Below, one piece after another: positions 17,330 to 25,642 of a DNA stretch of 50,715 nucleotides; the stretch's first letter is position 1, and each line of letters begins with the position of its first letter. Source of the stretch: Chlorobiaceae bacterium. Its GTDB lineage: Bacteria > Bacteroidota > Chlorobiia > Chlorobiales > Chlorobiaceae. The stretch is from contig JAAXWL010000007.1 of the NCBI GenBank assembly GCA_013334975.1, positions 1 through 50,715 on the forward strand, given 5' to 3'. A program made the position numbers and the translations under genes. The notes beneath the pieces are model-generated. The model was given only the letters and a program-made list of their open reading frames with translations, had not been told where the DNA came from and did not search any database.

Positions 17330-18631
17330 GTGGACTACCAGGAATCGATCGATTTTCTTTTTCCCCTTCACCGGTTTGGTATAAAACCCGGACTTGACCG
17401 CATCGAGAGGCTTCTCGATGTGCTCGGTCATCCGGAACACTCGCTTGGCACGATAGTCCATATTGCCGGGACCAATGGCAAAGGCACGGTTGCGTCGTGC
17501 ATGGCATCAATATTCAGGGCATCAGGGCGGAAAACAGCTTTGTTTACTTCACCCCATCTCGTCGATTTCACCGAAAGAATCCGAATAGATGGAAAGCGGA
17601 TTTCAGAAAGCATGGTCGCCGCATACTGCACAAAGTTACGACCAGCCGTACTGGAGCTTGGTGCGACCTTTTTCGAGACGACGACCGCCATGGCGTTTGC
17701 TTTTTTCGCTGAAGAGGGGGTCGAGGCATCGGTCATCGAAACCGGTATGGGCGGACGTCTCGATGCGACCAATGTCGTCAAGGCGGAAATGGTCATCATT
17801 CCGAGCATCGGACTGGATCATACGGCATGGCTTGGCGCCACGCTGCGCGAAATAGCCGCTGAAAAGGCGGCGATCATCAAGCAGGGATCACGGGTCTATA
17901 CGGCGGTCAACGAAGAGGAGTCACTTGATGCGATAAGAGAGGCGGCCGCTCGGCAAGGCGCCCTGTTGCATCGCTCCTGCGATGAGGCGCACTGCGAGGT
18001 CATCGCGGTGCAGCCAGGATTGCTCGATTTTCGGATAGCCCTTTGCGATGGAGAATGGCACCGATTCAGCGTGCCGCTGAGCGGTTCGTATCATGCAGCA
18101 AACGTTGCACTTGCAGTTATGGCATCCCGATCTGAAGGGATCAGCTGGCAGCATATCGGAGCGGGACTTTCGGAGATCCGCTCAACCGGATACCGGGCAA
18201 GGCTGGAGTGTATCGGCACGCAACCGCTGGTGATGCTCGACGTCTCCCACAATCCTGAAGGTATGCAAAGGACGGTACAGGCACTGGTCGAGATGAGGGG
18301 TTTTTTTCGTTCACTCTATGTGCTTCTCGGTGTTGCCGCAGACAAGGATGCTGCCGGGATTGCTCGCCAGATTTCCTCTATTGCCGCGGAGGTTGTTGCC
18401 GTGAATCTCTCATCAGAACGGAGTCTTCCGTCTGGCGAACTTGGGCAGCTGTGCGTACAGGCCGGAATCAGGCGAGTGAGCTGTTTCGATTCGGCTGAAG
18501 AGGGCCTTGATCTTCTTTTCACTCATGCTGGTGCAGAAGATATGATTCTGGTAACCGGATCGTTCTATCTTGCAGGAGAGGTTGCGGCCATGCATCGTTT
18601 TAGTCCGCCTGAGTCATCCTCTTCGAGATAA
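17330..18631 (+). CDS. folC: Folylpolyglutamate synthase / dihydrofolate synthase
   Basis: A 433-residue Mur-ligase-family enzyme that adds Glu to dihydropteroate and folates. It starts at GTG 17330 (MDYQESIDFLFPLHRFGIKPGL), 7 bp after ruvA. The P-loop IAGTNGKGTVAS is at about residues 44-55, LFTSPHLVDFTERI follows, and ETGMGGRLDATN and DHTAWLG are conserved. LDVSHNPEGM begins the C-terminal domain. All expected motifs are present. Confidence 0.95.
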   Translation: MDYQESIDFLFPLHRFGIKPGLDRIERLLDVLGHPEHSLGTIVHIAGTNGKGTVASCMASIFRASGRKTALFTSPHLVDFTERIRIDGKRISESMVAAYCTKLRPAVLELGATFFETTTAMAFAFFAEEGVEASVIETGMGGRLDATNVVKAEMVIIPSIGLDHTAWLGATLREIAAEKAAIIKQGSRVYTAVNEEESLDAIREAAARQGALLHRSCDEAHCEVIAVQPGLLDFRIALCDGEWHRFSVPLSGSYHAANVALAVMASRSEGISWQHIGAGLSEIRSTGYRARLECIGTQPLVMLDVSHNPEGMQRTVQALVEMRGFFRSLYVLLGVAADKDAAGIARQISSIAAEVVAVNLSSERSLPSGELGQLCVQAGIRRVSCFDSAEEGLDLLFTHAGAEDMILVTGSFYLAGEVAAMHRFSPPESSSSR

Positions 18632-18654
18632 GCGTATGTTTTTTACATAAAAAA

Positions 18655-18663
18655 TGGTATACT
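18655..18663 (+). promoter_or_regulatory. rho: Possible extended -10 promoter for rho
   Basis: TGGTATACT fits an extended -10 (TGnTATACT); no good -35 lies upstream. If used, it gives a 5' leader of about 255 bases before the rho ATG. Confidence 0.4.
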
Positions 18664-18780
18664 CTCTCTTGCTTCCGAGATTCTCCAGTCAGGATCATAA
18701 CCTGCCGACGGAGGTTCCCCTGGTAAAAACCGGTTTCAGTACTATCCATCTTTCCTCATACGGCTTCTTGTCTGGCATTC

Positions 18781-18915
18781 ATGTCAATCTCTTTAGATAT
18801 CAAGGATATATTTAAGCCATACCAGGTGTGGTCTTCGACCATGATCCCGTATCTTCTCCACAGCGATTACGCACGCGGCAGTTCTTTTACTGCATATTTA
18901 ACCTTTAAGCGTTGA
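18781..18915 (+). CDS. Small ORF in the rho leader (possible leader peptide)
   Basis: A 44-codon frame opens at ATG 18781 ([17 protein letters not shown]) and ends at TGA 18913-18915, 10 bp before the rho ATG. An in-frame ATG at 18841 would give 24 residues. It has no recognised family. A leader peptide (rhoL) precedes rho in Escherichia coli, so one here is plausible, but there is no strong Shine-Dalgarno sequence and it could be chance. The leader otherwise contains no gene. Confidence 0.3.
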   Translation: MSISLDIKDIFKPYQVWSSTMIPYLLHSDYARGSSFTAYLTFKR

Positions 18916-18925
18916 ACAATCAACA

Positions 18926-20215
18926 ATGTCGAACAATTCGGTATCAAAAGGCCTGGACATCAATGTACTCCAGAAGAAAAAGGTTTATGAACTGAATGCC
19001 ATAGCCAAAGAACTTGGTGTCACCACAGCTGGCTTCAGAAAAGAGGAGTTGATCTACAAGATCATCGAGGCTCAGTCGCTCAAAAACCCGGATTCCGAAA
19101 GTGGTCAGGTGATGGTCAATACCGGCGTTCTGCAAGTCATTCCCGAGGGATACGGTTTTCTGAGGTCATCGAATTACAACTACCTCTCCTCTCCGGACGA
19201 TATTTACGTTTCGCCTTCCCAGATCAAACGCTTTAACATGCGAACCGGTGATTCAGTCTCCGGACAGGTCAGGGCGCCCAAAGAGGGTGAGCGCTTTTTT
19301 GCCCTTCTGAAAATCAATACCATCAACGGCAAGGATCCTGAGGTTACCAGGGAGCGCCCTTTCTTCGAAAATCTCACGCCGCTGTTTCCGCATGAGCGTC
19401 TGAAGCTCGAAACCCGGCAGAATGAGTACTCCGGTCGCATCATGGATATTTTCACACCGATAGGAAAAGGACAACGTGGCCTGATCGTCGCCCAGCCGAA
19501 AACCGGTAAAACCATTCTTCTGCAGATGATCGCCAATGCCATCATCAAGAACCATCCCGAAATCTACCTGATCGTGCTCCTTATCGACGAACGACCCGAA
19601 GAGGTGACCGACATGGCTCGCAGCGTTGAGGCCGAAGTGGTCAGTTCCACTTTCGACGAAGATCCTGAACGTCATGTTCAGGTGGCCGACATGGTCCTTG
19701 AAAAAGCCAAGAGGCTGGTCGAGGTGGGCCATGATGTCGTGATTCTGCTCGATTCCATAACAAGGCTTGCCCGTGCTCACAACACGATCATTCCGCATTC
19801 CGGCAAGATACTCTCCGGCGGTATCGATGCCAACGCGCTGACCAAGCCAAAGCGTTTCTTCGGTGCGGCTCGCAACATCGAGGAGGGCGGCAGCCTGACC
19901 ATCATAGCCACGGCTCTCGTTGATACTGGCTCACGTATGGATGATGTCATTTTCGAGGAGTTCAAGGGTACCGGCAACATGGAGCTTCTGCTCGACAGGA
20001 GACTATCGGAGCGCAGGATATTTCCGGCAATTGATATTCTCCGTTCCGGAACCCGTAAGGAAGAGCTTCTTTTCAGTCAGGAGGAGCTTTCGAGAACCTG
20101 GCTGCTCAGGAAATATCTTGCCGACAAGAACCCGATTGAATGCATGGAGTTTATGCGCGAAAAGATCGTCGAGACCAAAGACAACAGGGAGTTTTTCAAG
20201 TACATGAACGCCTGA
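18926..20215 (+). CDS. rho: Transcription termination factor Rho
   Basis: A 429-residue hexameric RNA helicase. The N-terminal SAP-like segment [20 protein letters not shown] (about 29-48) is followed by the cold-shock-like RNA-binding domain with [14 protein letters not shown]. Walker A is AQPKTGKT (about 191-198). [15 protein letters not shown] (about 272-286) and [20 protein letters not shown] are Rho signatures. It loads on C-rich RNA and terminates transcription. The unusually long upstream leader would fit autoregulation, as known for rho elsewhere. Confidence 0.98.
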   Translation: MSNNSVSKGLDINVLQKKKVYELNAIAKELGVTTAGFRKEELIYKIIEAQSLKNPDSESGQVMVNTGVLQVIPEGYGFLRSSNYNYLSSPDDIYVSPSQIKRFNMRTGDSVSGQVRAPKEGERFFALLKINTINGKDPEVTRERPFFENLTPLFPHERLKLETRQNEYSGRIMDIFTPIGKGQRGLIVAQPKTGKTILLQMIANAIIKNHPEIYLIVLLIDERPEEVTDMARSVEAEVVSSTFDEDPERHVQVADMVLEKAKRLVEVGHDVVILLDSITRLARAHNTIIPHSGKILSGGIDANALTKPKRFFGAARNIEEGGSLTIIATALVDTGSRMDDVIFEEFKGTGNMELLLDRRLSERRIFPAIDILRSGTRKEELLFSQEELSRTWLLRKYLADKNPIECMEFMREKIVETKDNREFFKYMNA

Positions 20216-20239
20216 GAACCGGTCTCAAGGGCCAGGGAA

Positions 20240-20266
20240 CAGGTAAGAGTGGGGTGTTCTTGCCTG
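20240..20266 (+). terminator. Hairpin after rho
   Basis: AGGTAAGA and TCTTGCCT pair with one wobble across a 9-base loop, extended by a flanking C-G pair. No T-run follows, so it is at best a weak terminator or a 3' stabilising hairpin. Confidence 0.35.
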
Positions 20267-20394
20267 GTTATGTGTTCAGAACGTTTGCTTTGTTCATCAT
20301 GGCCACTTTCTGAAAAAAATCATTTTTTAGTTGGTAGAATGGTGTTGACTCCCTATATTACTTGCCTTCAAAAACAGAGGAAAGATATAATTTC

Positions 20395-20502
20395 ATGCCC
20401 TGCGGAAAAAAAAGAAAGCGCCATAAAATGGCCGTACACAAACGCAAGAAAATGCGCCGTAAGAACAGGCACAAGAAGCGTTTGAGGTACCAGAACAAGT
20501 AG
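20395..20502 (+). CDS. Small basic AURKAIP1/Cox24-domain ribosomal-type protein
   Basis: A 35-residue frame, MPCGKKRKRHKMAVHKRKK at its start, with no acidic residues and 19 Lys/Arg. KMAVHKRKKMRRKNRHKKR matches the AURKAIP1/Cox24 (DUF1713) domain found in tiny bacterial proteins and in mitochondrial ribosomal protein mS38. A GAGG-type ribosome site lies about 15 bp upstream. Such proteins are thought to sit in the ribosome near the decoding region. It lies between rho and two tRNA genes and is easily missed because of its size. Confidence 0.85.
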   Translation: MPCGKKRKRHKMAVHKRKKMRRKNRHKKRLRYQNK

Positions 20503-20528
20503 GCACGTATGGAGCCTGGATCTTGGTT

Positions 20529-20601
20529 GAGAATATAGCTCAGTCGGTAGAGCATCTGCCTTTTAAGCAGAGGGTCGAAGGTTCGAGTCCTTCTATTCTC
20601 A
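20529..20601 (+). tRNA. tRNA-Lys (anticodon TTT)
   Basis: Acceptor stem GAGAATA pairs with TATTCTC. The D-arm is GCTC-AGTCGGTA-GAGC. The anticodon arm is TCTGC-CTTTTAA-GCAGA with TTT at 34-36, and the T-arm is GAAGG-TTCGAGT-CCTTC. The discriminator is A, and CCA is not encoded. It is 73 nt long. Confidence 0.96.
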
Positions 20602-20639
20602 CTGGGTACGGAACCTGTTCCCTTGTTTTCAGAGACAAT

Positions 20640-20721
20640 GCCCGAGTGGTGAAATTGGTAGACACACTATCTTGAGGGGGTAGCGCCGCAAGGTGTAGGA
20701 GTTCGAATCTCCTCTCGGGCA
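20640..20721 (+). tRNA. tRNA-Leu (anticodon GAG)
   Basis: Acceptor stem GCCCGAG pairs with CTCGGGC. The anticodon stem CTATC/GGTAG encloses TTGAGGG, giving GAG. A long variable arm (GCGCCGCAAGGTGT region) marks it as class II. The T-stem is AGGAG/CTCCT and the discriminator is A. It is 82 nt with no encoded CCA. Confidence 0.95.
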
Positions 20722-20734
20722 CAATGTTTAAGAT

Positions 20735-20761
20735 AAAAAGCCGCAACATGCGGCTTTTTTT
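20735..20761 (+). terminator. Rho-independent terminator after tRNA-Leu
   Basis: AGCCGC and GCGGCT around the loop AACAT, preceded by an A-run and followed by seven T: a canonical intrinsic terminator ending the tRNA transcript. Confidence 0.9.
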
Positions 20762-20923
20762 GTCTTGTTCCCGTCAAGAGAGCAGCTTTTCGGTGTAACG
20801 CTCGATGGCTTGCTGATTCTGTCTCTCTTTTTTGAACAAGAAATGTTTAACAGTACTTTACCGTTAGGATTAGTTCTGATGGTGGAGAACTGCTCCCGTT
20901 GAAAAGAAAAATGTTTCCTGATC

Positions 20924-21532
20924 ATGCAGAAACTTCAGGTGGATATTCTCGGACTTTCGACCAGTCCACATACCAATGGCGCCTATGCCCTTATACTTTA
21001 TGAAGTTGAAGGCAAGCGAAAACTTCCGATCATCATAGGCGGATTCGAGGCCCAGGCCATAGCACTGAAGCTCGAAAACATCAAGCCGCCCCGTCCCTTT
21101 ACGCATGATCTCTTCAAGCAGATTGCCGATGCATTCAGTCTGCATGTCAATGAGGTTTTCATCGACGAACTGCACAATGAAACCTTCTATGCAAAAATTA
21201 TCTGCGAAATGAGAGGTGTGGTTCATGAAATCGATGCGCGTCCGAGTGATGCCATCGCCATAGCCGTGCGTTTCAATGCCCCTATTTTTGTATCGGAAGA
21301 GATCATGAATGAGGCCGGTATTCTCGAAGAGCAACAGAAGGAAGAGGAGGAGCCGCTCATTGCGGCTGAGGAGTATCCCGAAAAACCGGAAGAGCGGCCA
21401 TCCACCAGCGTCGAATCCCTTCGGGCAGAACTCAGCCGAAAGCTTGAAGATGCCATCAACAGGGAAGATTACGAAGAGGCTGCCCGCATCCGTGATGAGC
21501 TCTCTCGTCTGCGTGATGACTCCCGTGGGTAA
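20924..21532 (+). CDS. DUF151 bifunctional nuclease-family protein with C-terminal UVR motif
   Basis: A 202-residue protein. The DUF151 domain (about 1-130) starts MQKLQVDILGLSTSPHTNG and includes LPIIIGGFEAQAIAL and DARPSDAIAIAVRFNAPIFV. Some relatives have DNase/RNase activity. An acidic linker (QQKEEEEPL) leads to a UVR motif (about 165-198: RKLEDAINREDYEEAARIRD), the UvrB/UvrC-interaction helix pair. It may contribute to nucleic-acid processing or repair, which is inferred. It is a single gene, convergent with bamA. Confidence 0.9.
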   Translation: MQKLQVDILGLSTSPHTNGAYALILYEVEGKRKLPIIIGGFEAQAIALKLENIKPPRPFTHDLFKQIADAFSLHVNEVFIDELHNETFYAKIICEMRGVVHEIDARPSDAIAIAVRFNAPIFVSEEIMNEAGILEEQQKEEEEPLIAAEEYPEKPEERPSTSVESLRAELSRKLEDAINREDYEEAARIRDELSRLRDDSRG

Positions 21533-21551
21533 CGAGGAGTGTGAACAGCGA

Positions 21552-21593
21552 CTGAAACCAGGGGCGGCTTTACAGCCGCCCTCTCTGTTTCAG
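21552..21593 (+). terminator. Nested two-part stem-loop after the DUF151 gene
   Basis: An inner perfect 8-bp GC-rich stem, GGGCGGCT / AGCCGCCC with loop TTAC, lies inside an outer 7-bp stem CTGAAAC / GTTTCAG. There is no T-run after the outer stem, though CTCTCTGTTT follows the inner one. It is likely a 3'-end structure or terminator. Confidence 0.6.
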
Positions 21594-21701
21594 GCGAAAA
21601 ATGGCAGGGAAAGCGGTAATGCTTTGCTGTAGTGTTTGTATGAACTCCTGAGAAACTCGTATACTGTTAGTTTACCATGATCTCCCCATTTCTGGTGGAA
21701 G

Positions 21702-22012
21702 TGTCGTGTCAACAGTAAATAGTCGGAATTTCTTTTATCATCGAAATCGGTATCGGTATCGAGTTCCACTTGAACAAGCCAAAGAAAAACTCACCGAGCA
21801 TTATGGCTTATTGTTATATCCATTTGATAACAGGCAAAGAACTCCGTTCTTCTCAGTGAAACAGAAACTCGATGAGTAAGCCAGTCAGCGACGACAGAAA
21901 TTGAGGTCGGTATAGCATTGAATCGAGATTCCAACTCAAATCCGATACCGATTTCGATCCGGATAATTCAATGGCTCAGAAAAATACGTCAGATTAAGAT
22001 TGATACGACAGT
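21702..22012 (+). repeat. Dispersed intergenic element, copy B (subtype 2 core)
   Basis: A 311 bp element. The left end TGTCGTGTCAACAGTAAATA and the right end (other strand) TGTCGTATCAATCTTAATC form about 11-bp terminal inverted repeats with one mismatch. The core AGAAAAACTCACCGAGCATT is shared with A and C. The middle (about 21828-21940) differs from A and C but matches the partial copies at 43.0-43.6 kb. The right arm contains CCGATACCGATTTCGATCC. Confidence 0.75.
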
Positions 22013-22069
22013 AGTCTTGTGCCATCGGGGTATCCGCTTTGTCCGGTATGTTCGAAGTAACGGGTCTCA

Positions 22070-24598
22070 TCAGTCGCCAGATTGTCCGAAGGTAAATGTG
22101 AAGTTCCATCCCTGGGACTTTTCGTTTGGTTTTGAAGGCACCGCATCAAAGCCATAACCATAGTCAATACCAATCTGGCCGATAATGGGCAGATAGAGTC
22201 TCAAACCGAGGCCTGCCGATTTTTTAAGGTCGGTAAGGTCAACTGAAGAAGAGCTTGCCCAGAGATTACCCGCTTCGAAGAAGGCGAGTGCATAGATACT
22301 TGCAGACGGATTCAGCGACAGCGGGTAGCGAAGCTCAGAGGTGATTTTCGAATAAATCTTGCCGCCGTACAGGTCGGTTTCACCCTGGAACATCTCGCCG
22401 ATACTCTGGTCGGGATAGCCACGCAGCGGTATGGTCGGCAGAGAGGACATGCCACTGCCACCCATGTAGAAATAGTTGGTATAGGGGATATAGTCTCCCT
22501 TGCTGAAGGTGTCCAGGAAGCCGTGTTGCGCCGAAATGTTGAAGACCATATTTCGTGAGATCGGGAAGTACCAGCTTGTTGACCCAACCAGTTTGAAGAA
22601 ATCGATCGTACCGGGAAGGACGCCTCCCGAAATCTGTGCACTGAAGACATTTTTGCTTCCATGCCTGGGATAAATCGGATTGTCGATGCTGTTTCTGCTG
22701 ATCGTCTGGGTGATCGAAAACTCTTCGGCTTTTTCAGGGATGTCCGTTTCGTTCAGGAAGCTGACGAATCCACCCTCGTTATGAAGGTAGCCGATGCGCC
22801 AGTTCACGGCGAAATAGTCGTCGGGCCAGCTCAGTCTTCGTCCAATGGCCAGATTGGCGCCATACTGCTGGATGGTTTTGGTTGAGGTCAGATCAGTGCT
22901 GCTTGAGGTCAGGTCGTAGGACTGACGGGTCTTGAAGGCATTGAATCCAACGGAGGTATGGCTGCCGAACGCCCAGGGATCAGTGACCGACAGAGAGAGC
23001 GTTCTGTAGTTGTTGGTGCCGAACTGCCACTGAAACGCTACTCGCTGACCGTCCCCATGAGGCAGTGGTTGATATGCCGAGCCATTGAACAGGTCGCCGA
23101 GCGAGAAATTGTTGAACGTCAGGCCCAGCGAACCGGTGCCCCCGCTCGAAGCACTGTATCCTATGGCGGCGTTGAAGGTATCGGTCTGTCTTTCCGTGAC
23201 GAAGTAGGTCAGATCGACCGTATTGTTCTGGGGATTTGGCTGGATGTCCGGCGAGAGGGTTTCTGGGTCGAAATAGTTCAGCATGGAGATCTCCCGGATG
23301 CTTCTGACCACATTTTTCCGGCTGAACGTCTCTCCCGGAACCGTATAGAGTTCACGCCGTATGACGTGATCCTTCGTTTTCGTGTTTCCCCTGATGTTGA
23401 TGAGGTTGAGCGTGAATGGATCGCCTTCGGTAAGGGTGATGACAAGGTCTACCTGATCAGGCTTTACGACCTGTTCATTGAGATTGGCCCTGAACGACAG
23501 ATACCCTTTGTCGAGGTAAAGCGAACTGACATCGGTGTGATCCTGGGAAAAATTCAGACGTTCGTTGATTTTTTTGGCGCTGTAGATATCCCCTTTTCTG
23601 AGTCCGAACGTTTCATCGAGAATCGCGGTCGTTGCGAAATCCTTGGTGTTGCCGATCCAGGTGATGGCGCCGATCTGGTATTTCTGCCCTTCTTCGACAA
23701 AGATATCGATCATCAGGCTCTTTTTATCGGCAGAGTACGATATCTCATCCTTGAGTATGCGTGCGTCTCGGTATCCGTTGTCGCGATAGAATTCAACGAG
23801 CAGGTTCTTGTCCTCTTCGAACTTGTCCTTGTCGAGTTTTGGCTGACCGAAGATCTTTCGCCACCATGAGTTTTGCGAGGTCTCCTGGAGGACGCCCCGG
23901 AGCTTCTTTTCCCTGAACGCGTGGTTTCCGTGGAACCTGATTTTATCGATATAGATCTTTTCGCCCTCATGAATGGTAAAAAGGGCCCTGACCTTGTTGT
24001 CTCCGGTGTTCTGGAGACGTGATTCAGCTCCCGCCGTCAGATACCCGTTTGAGGTGTACTCATTCTCAATTCGGTTTGTGGCATTCAGAATATCCTGGGG
24101 GGTAATCCTTCGGTTGGTGCTCAGTCCGGCCGTTTTTCGCAGCTCCTTCGACTTTATTTTCTGATTTCCTTCGAAAGCGATCTCTTCCAGGATCGGGTAT
24201 TCGGTGACGATAAAGGTCAGTCTGATGGTTCCGTTACCGAGATCATTCTCTTCGACCTTGATGGTGCTGAAATACTGAAGATTCCAGAGGTACTGCAGAA
24301 CTCCGGCAATGTCCGGACCGGGGATGCTGATGGTTTCGTTGACCTTTACCGGAAGGCTTTTAAGGAGTTCCTGCTCCTGAATGGATTGCAGGCCCTTGAA
24401 CGAGAGTTCACTGACGACCAGTCTGCGGATTTCCGGAGATTCCGTTGCCGGGGGAGTTGCTGTCGCCTCTGCCCTGGCTGGCTGGGCGCTTGAGGGTGGC
24501 TGTGTTTTTGCGGAGGCGTCAGAGATCGGACTGTGGAAGAGAGCCGTTACGATCAGAAGTGCTGATAACCTGTCTGTTGAAAAGGGTGTCGTTTTCAT
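22070..24598 (-). CDS. bamA: Outer membrane protein assembly factor BamA
   Basis: An 842-residue Omp85 protein with a signal peptide (about 12-30). Several POTRA domains (about 55-430) include SELSFKGLQSIQEQELLKSL and IAFEGNQKIKSKELRKTAGL. The C-terminal beta-barrel (about 460-842) contains the lid-loop-like segment RGYPDQSIGE. BamA inserts outer-membrane proteins; its chaperone partner Skp is encoded at 7.3-7.8 kb. The protein ends WNFTFTFGQSGD, so the usual terminal aromatic is not the last residue. It is directly downstream of uppS (41 bp) and probably co-transcribed. Confidence 0.96.
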   Translation of the reverse strand: MKTTPFSTDRLSALLIVTALFHSPISDASAKTQPPSSAQPARAEATATPPATESPEIRRLVVSELSFKGLQSIQEQELLKSLPVKVNETISIPGPDIAGVLQYLWNLQYFSTIKVEENDLGNGTIRLTFIVTEYPILEEIAFEGNQKIKSKELRKTAGLSTNRRITPQDILNATNRIENEYTSNGYLTAGAESRLQNTGDNKVRALFTIHEGEKIYIDKIRFHGNHAFREKKLRGVLQETSQNSWWRKIFGQPKLDKDKFEEDKNLLVEFYRDNGYRDARILKDEISYSADKKSLMIDIFVEEGQKYQIGAITWIGNTKDFATTAILDETFGLRKGDIYSAKKINERLNFSQDHTDVSSLYLDKGYLSFRANLNEQVVKPDQVDLVITLTEGDPFTLNLINIRGNTKTKDHVIRRELYTVPGETFSRKNVVRSIREISMLNYFDPETLSPDIQPNPQNNTVDLTYFVTERQTDTFNAAIGYSASSGGTGSLGLTFNNFSLGDLFNGSAYQPLPHGDGQRVAFQWQFGTNNYRTLSLSVTDPWAFGSHTSVGFNAFKTRQSYDLTSSSTDLTSTKTIQQYGANLAIGRRLSWPDDYFAVNWRIGYLHNEGGFVSFLNETDIPEKAEEFSITQTISRNSIDNPIYPRHGSKNVFSAQISGGVLPGTIDFFKLVGSTSWYFPISRNMVFNISAQHGFLDTFSKGDYIPYTNYFYMGGSGMSSLPTIPLRGYPDQSIGEMFQGETDLYGGKIYSKITSELRYPLSLNPSASIYALAFFEAGNLWASSSSVDLTDLKKSAGLGLRLYLPIIGQIGIDYGYGFDAVPSKPNEKSQGWNFTFTFGQSGD

Positions 24599-24639
24599 GA
24601 AAAGTCTGGTGGTTCGGTGATTCAGGCCGGATTTACAGA

Positions 24640-25428
24640 TTAATGGGCCTGGAGCTGCTCGCTGGTCTGGCCAAATCGTCGTTCACGATGCTGATACTCC
24701 ATAATAGCATCATAGAGCTGTGAGCGACGGAAATCGGGCCAGTAGGCCTTAGAGAAAAAGATTTCAGAATAGGCGCTTTGCCAGAGCATGAAATTGCTGA
24801 TACGAAACTCACCGCTTGTTCGTACAAGGAGTTCCGGATCGGGGAAGGATGCCGTTGAAAGAAACGAGGCAAACAGTTTTTCGTCAATTGCCTTCGGATC
24901 GAGCGTTCCGGCTGCCGCTTGCTGTGCAATACGCTGGCATGCCTGGGTAATATCCCACTTGCCGCTGTAACTGAGGGCAATGGTCATGGTCATGAGACTG
25001 TTGGCGCTGGTGAACTCAATGGTCTGCTCCAGTGTTTTCCGGACATCAGGCGGAATCATGTGCAGGTCACCGATAATTTTCAGGCGCACGTTGTTGTCCC
25101 GGAGCTGGGAGCTCTCCTTTCTGAGCACATTGATGAGCAGTTTCATCAGTGCCGACACTTCAAGCTTTGGTCTTCTCCAGTTTTCGATAGAAAAGGTGAA
25201 AAGGGTCAGATAGCTGACGCCGAGCTGGGCGCATGCCTCAACAATATCCCTTACGGATTCCACGCCGGCAATATGCCCTTCGATGCGCGATTTGCCTTTT
25301 TGTTTCGCCCACCGGCCGTTTCCATCCATAATAATGCCAATGTGCTGTGGAATCACGCAGGTGGATTTCAGCTGCTCCTGGATAAAGGTGTCGTCAGGAT
25401 CGATTTTAGATTTGAACCACTGGGGCAT
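24640..25428 (-). CDS. uppS: Isoprenyl transferase (undecaprenyl diphosphate synthase)
   Basis: A 262-residue cis-prenyltransferase. IGIIMDGNGRWAKQKG (about 31-46) holds the catalytic Asp and the phosphate-binding region; TLFTFSIENWRRP and RTSGEFRISNFMLWQSAY are also signatures. It makes the C55 lipid carrier for peptidoglycan and O-antigen. Its substrate supply would come from fni, ispH and the prenyl synthase in this window. It is followed by bamA and is divergent from gatA. Confidence 0.96.
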   Translation of the reverse strand: MPQWFKSKIDPDDTFIQEQLKSTCVIPQHIGIIMDGNGRWAKQKGKSRIEGHIAGVESVRDIVEACAQLGVSYLTLFTFSIENWRRPKLEVSALMKLLINVLRKESSQLRDNNVRLKIIGDLHMIPPDVRKTLEQTIEFTSANSLMTMTIALSYSGKWDITQACQRIAQQAAAGTLDPKAIDEKLFASFLSTASFPDPELLVRTSGEFRISNFMLWQSAYSEIFFSKAYWPDFRRSQLYDAIMEYQHRERRFGQTSEQLQAH

Positions 25429-25526
25429 TTAAGGGTAGAAAAACGAAGGTTTAACTCAGTGCATCGGAACTTGCGGCTGTCAGCATGAACATTTCATGAT
25501 CAGCGAGGCGAGCAATATCCATCAAA

Positions 25527-25555
25527 TTGAATTATAGACAGTAATTTATTATTAT
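25527..25555 (+). promoter_or_regulatory. gatA: Candidate sigma-70 promoter for gatA
   Basis: TTGAAT, a 17 bp spacer, then TATTAT, in the AT-rich stretch between divergent uppS and gatA. It matches the -35/-10 consensus at 4/6 and 5/6. Confidence 0.4.
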
Positions 25556-25642
25556 ACAAACCTTATGGCGGGAGCGCCTGATGCTCTTTCGGATGGCAGC
25601 GCTCTGGAGCCGCAGCGTGTCCTGTTTCGCCGCATCATACTG

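Larger units (their letters stand above)
21533..22069. other. Gene-free convergent intergenic region
   Basis: This is the 537 bp between the DUF151 gene and bamA. It contains a nested hairpin (21552-21593) and copy B of the dispersed element (21702-22012). Otherwise I see no genes. Confidence 0.8.

Noticed and set aside
22958-23869. 303-codon open frame on the (+) strand
   Set aside because: It lies wholly antisense to bamA, whose protein has clear POTRA and barrel motifs. The antisense frame has no recognisable domain.
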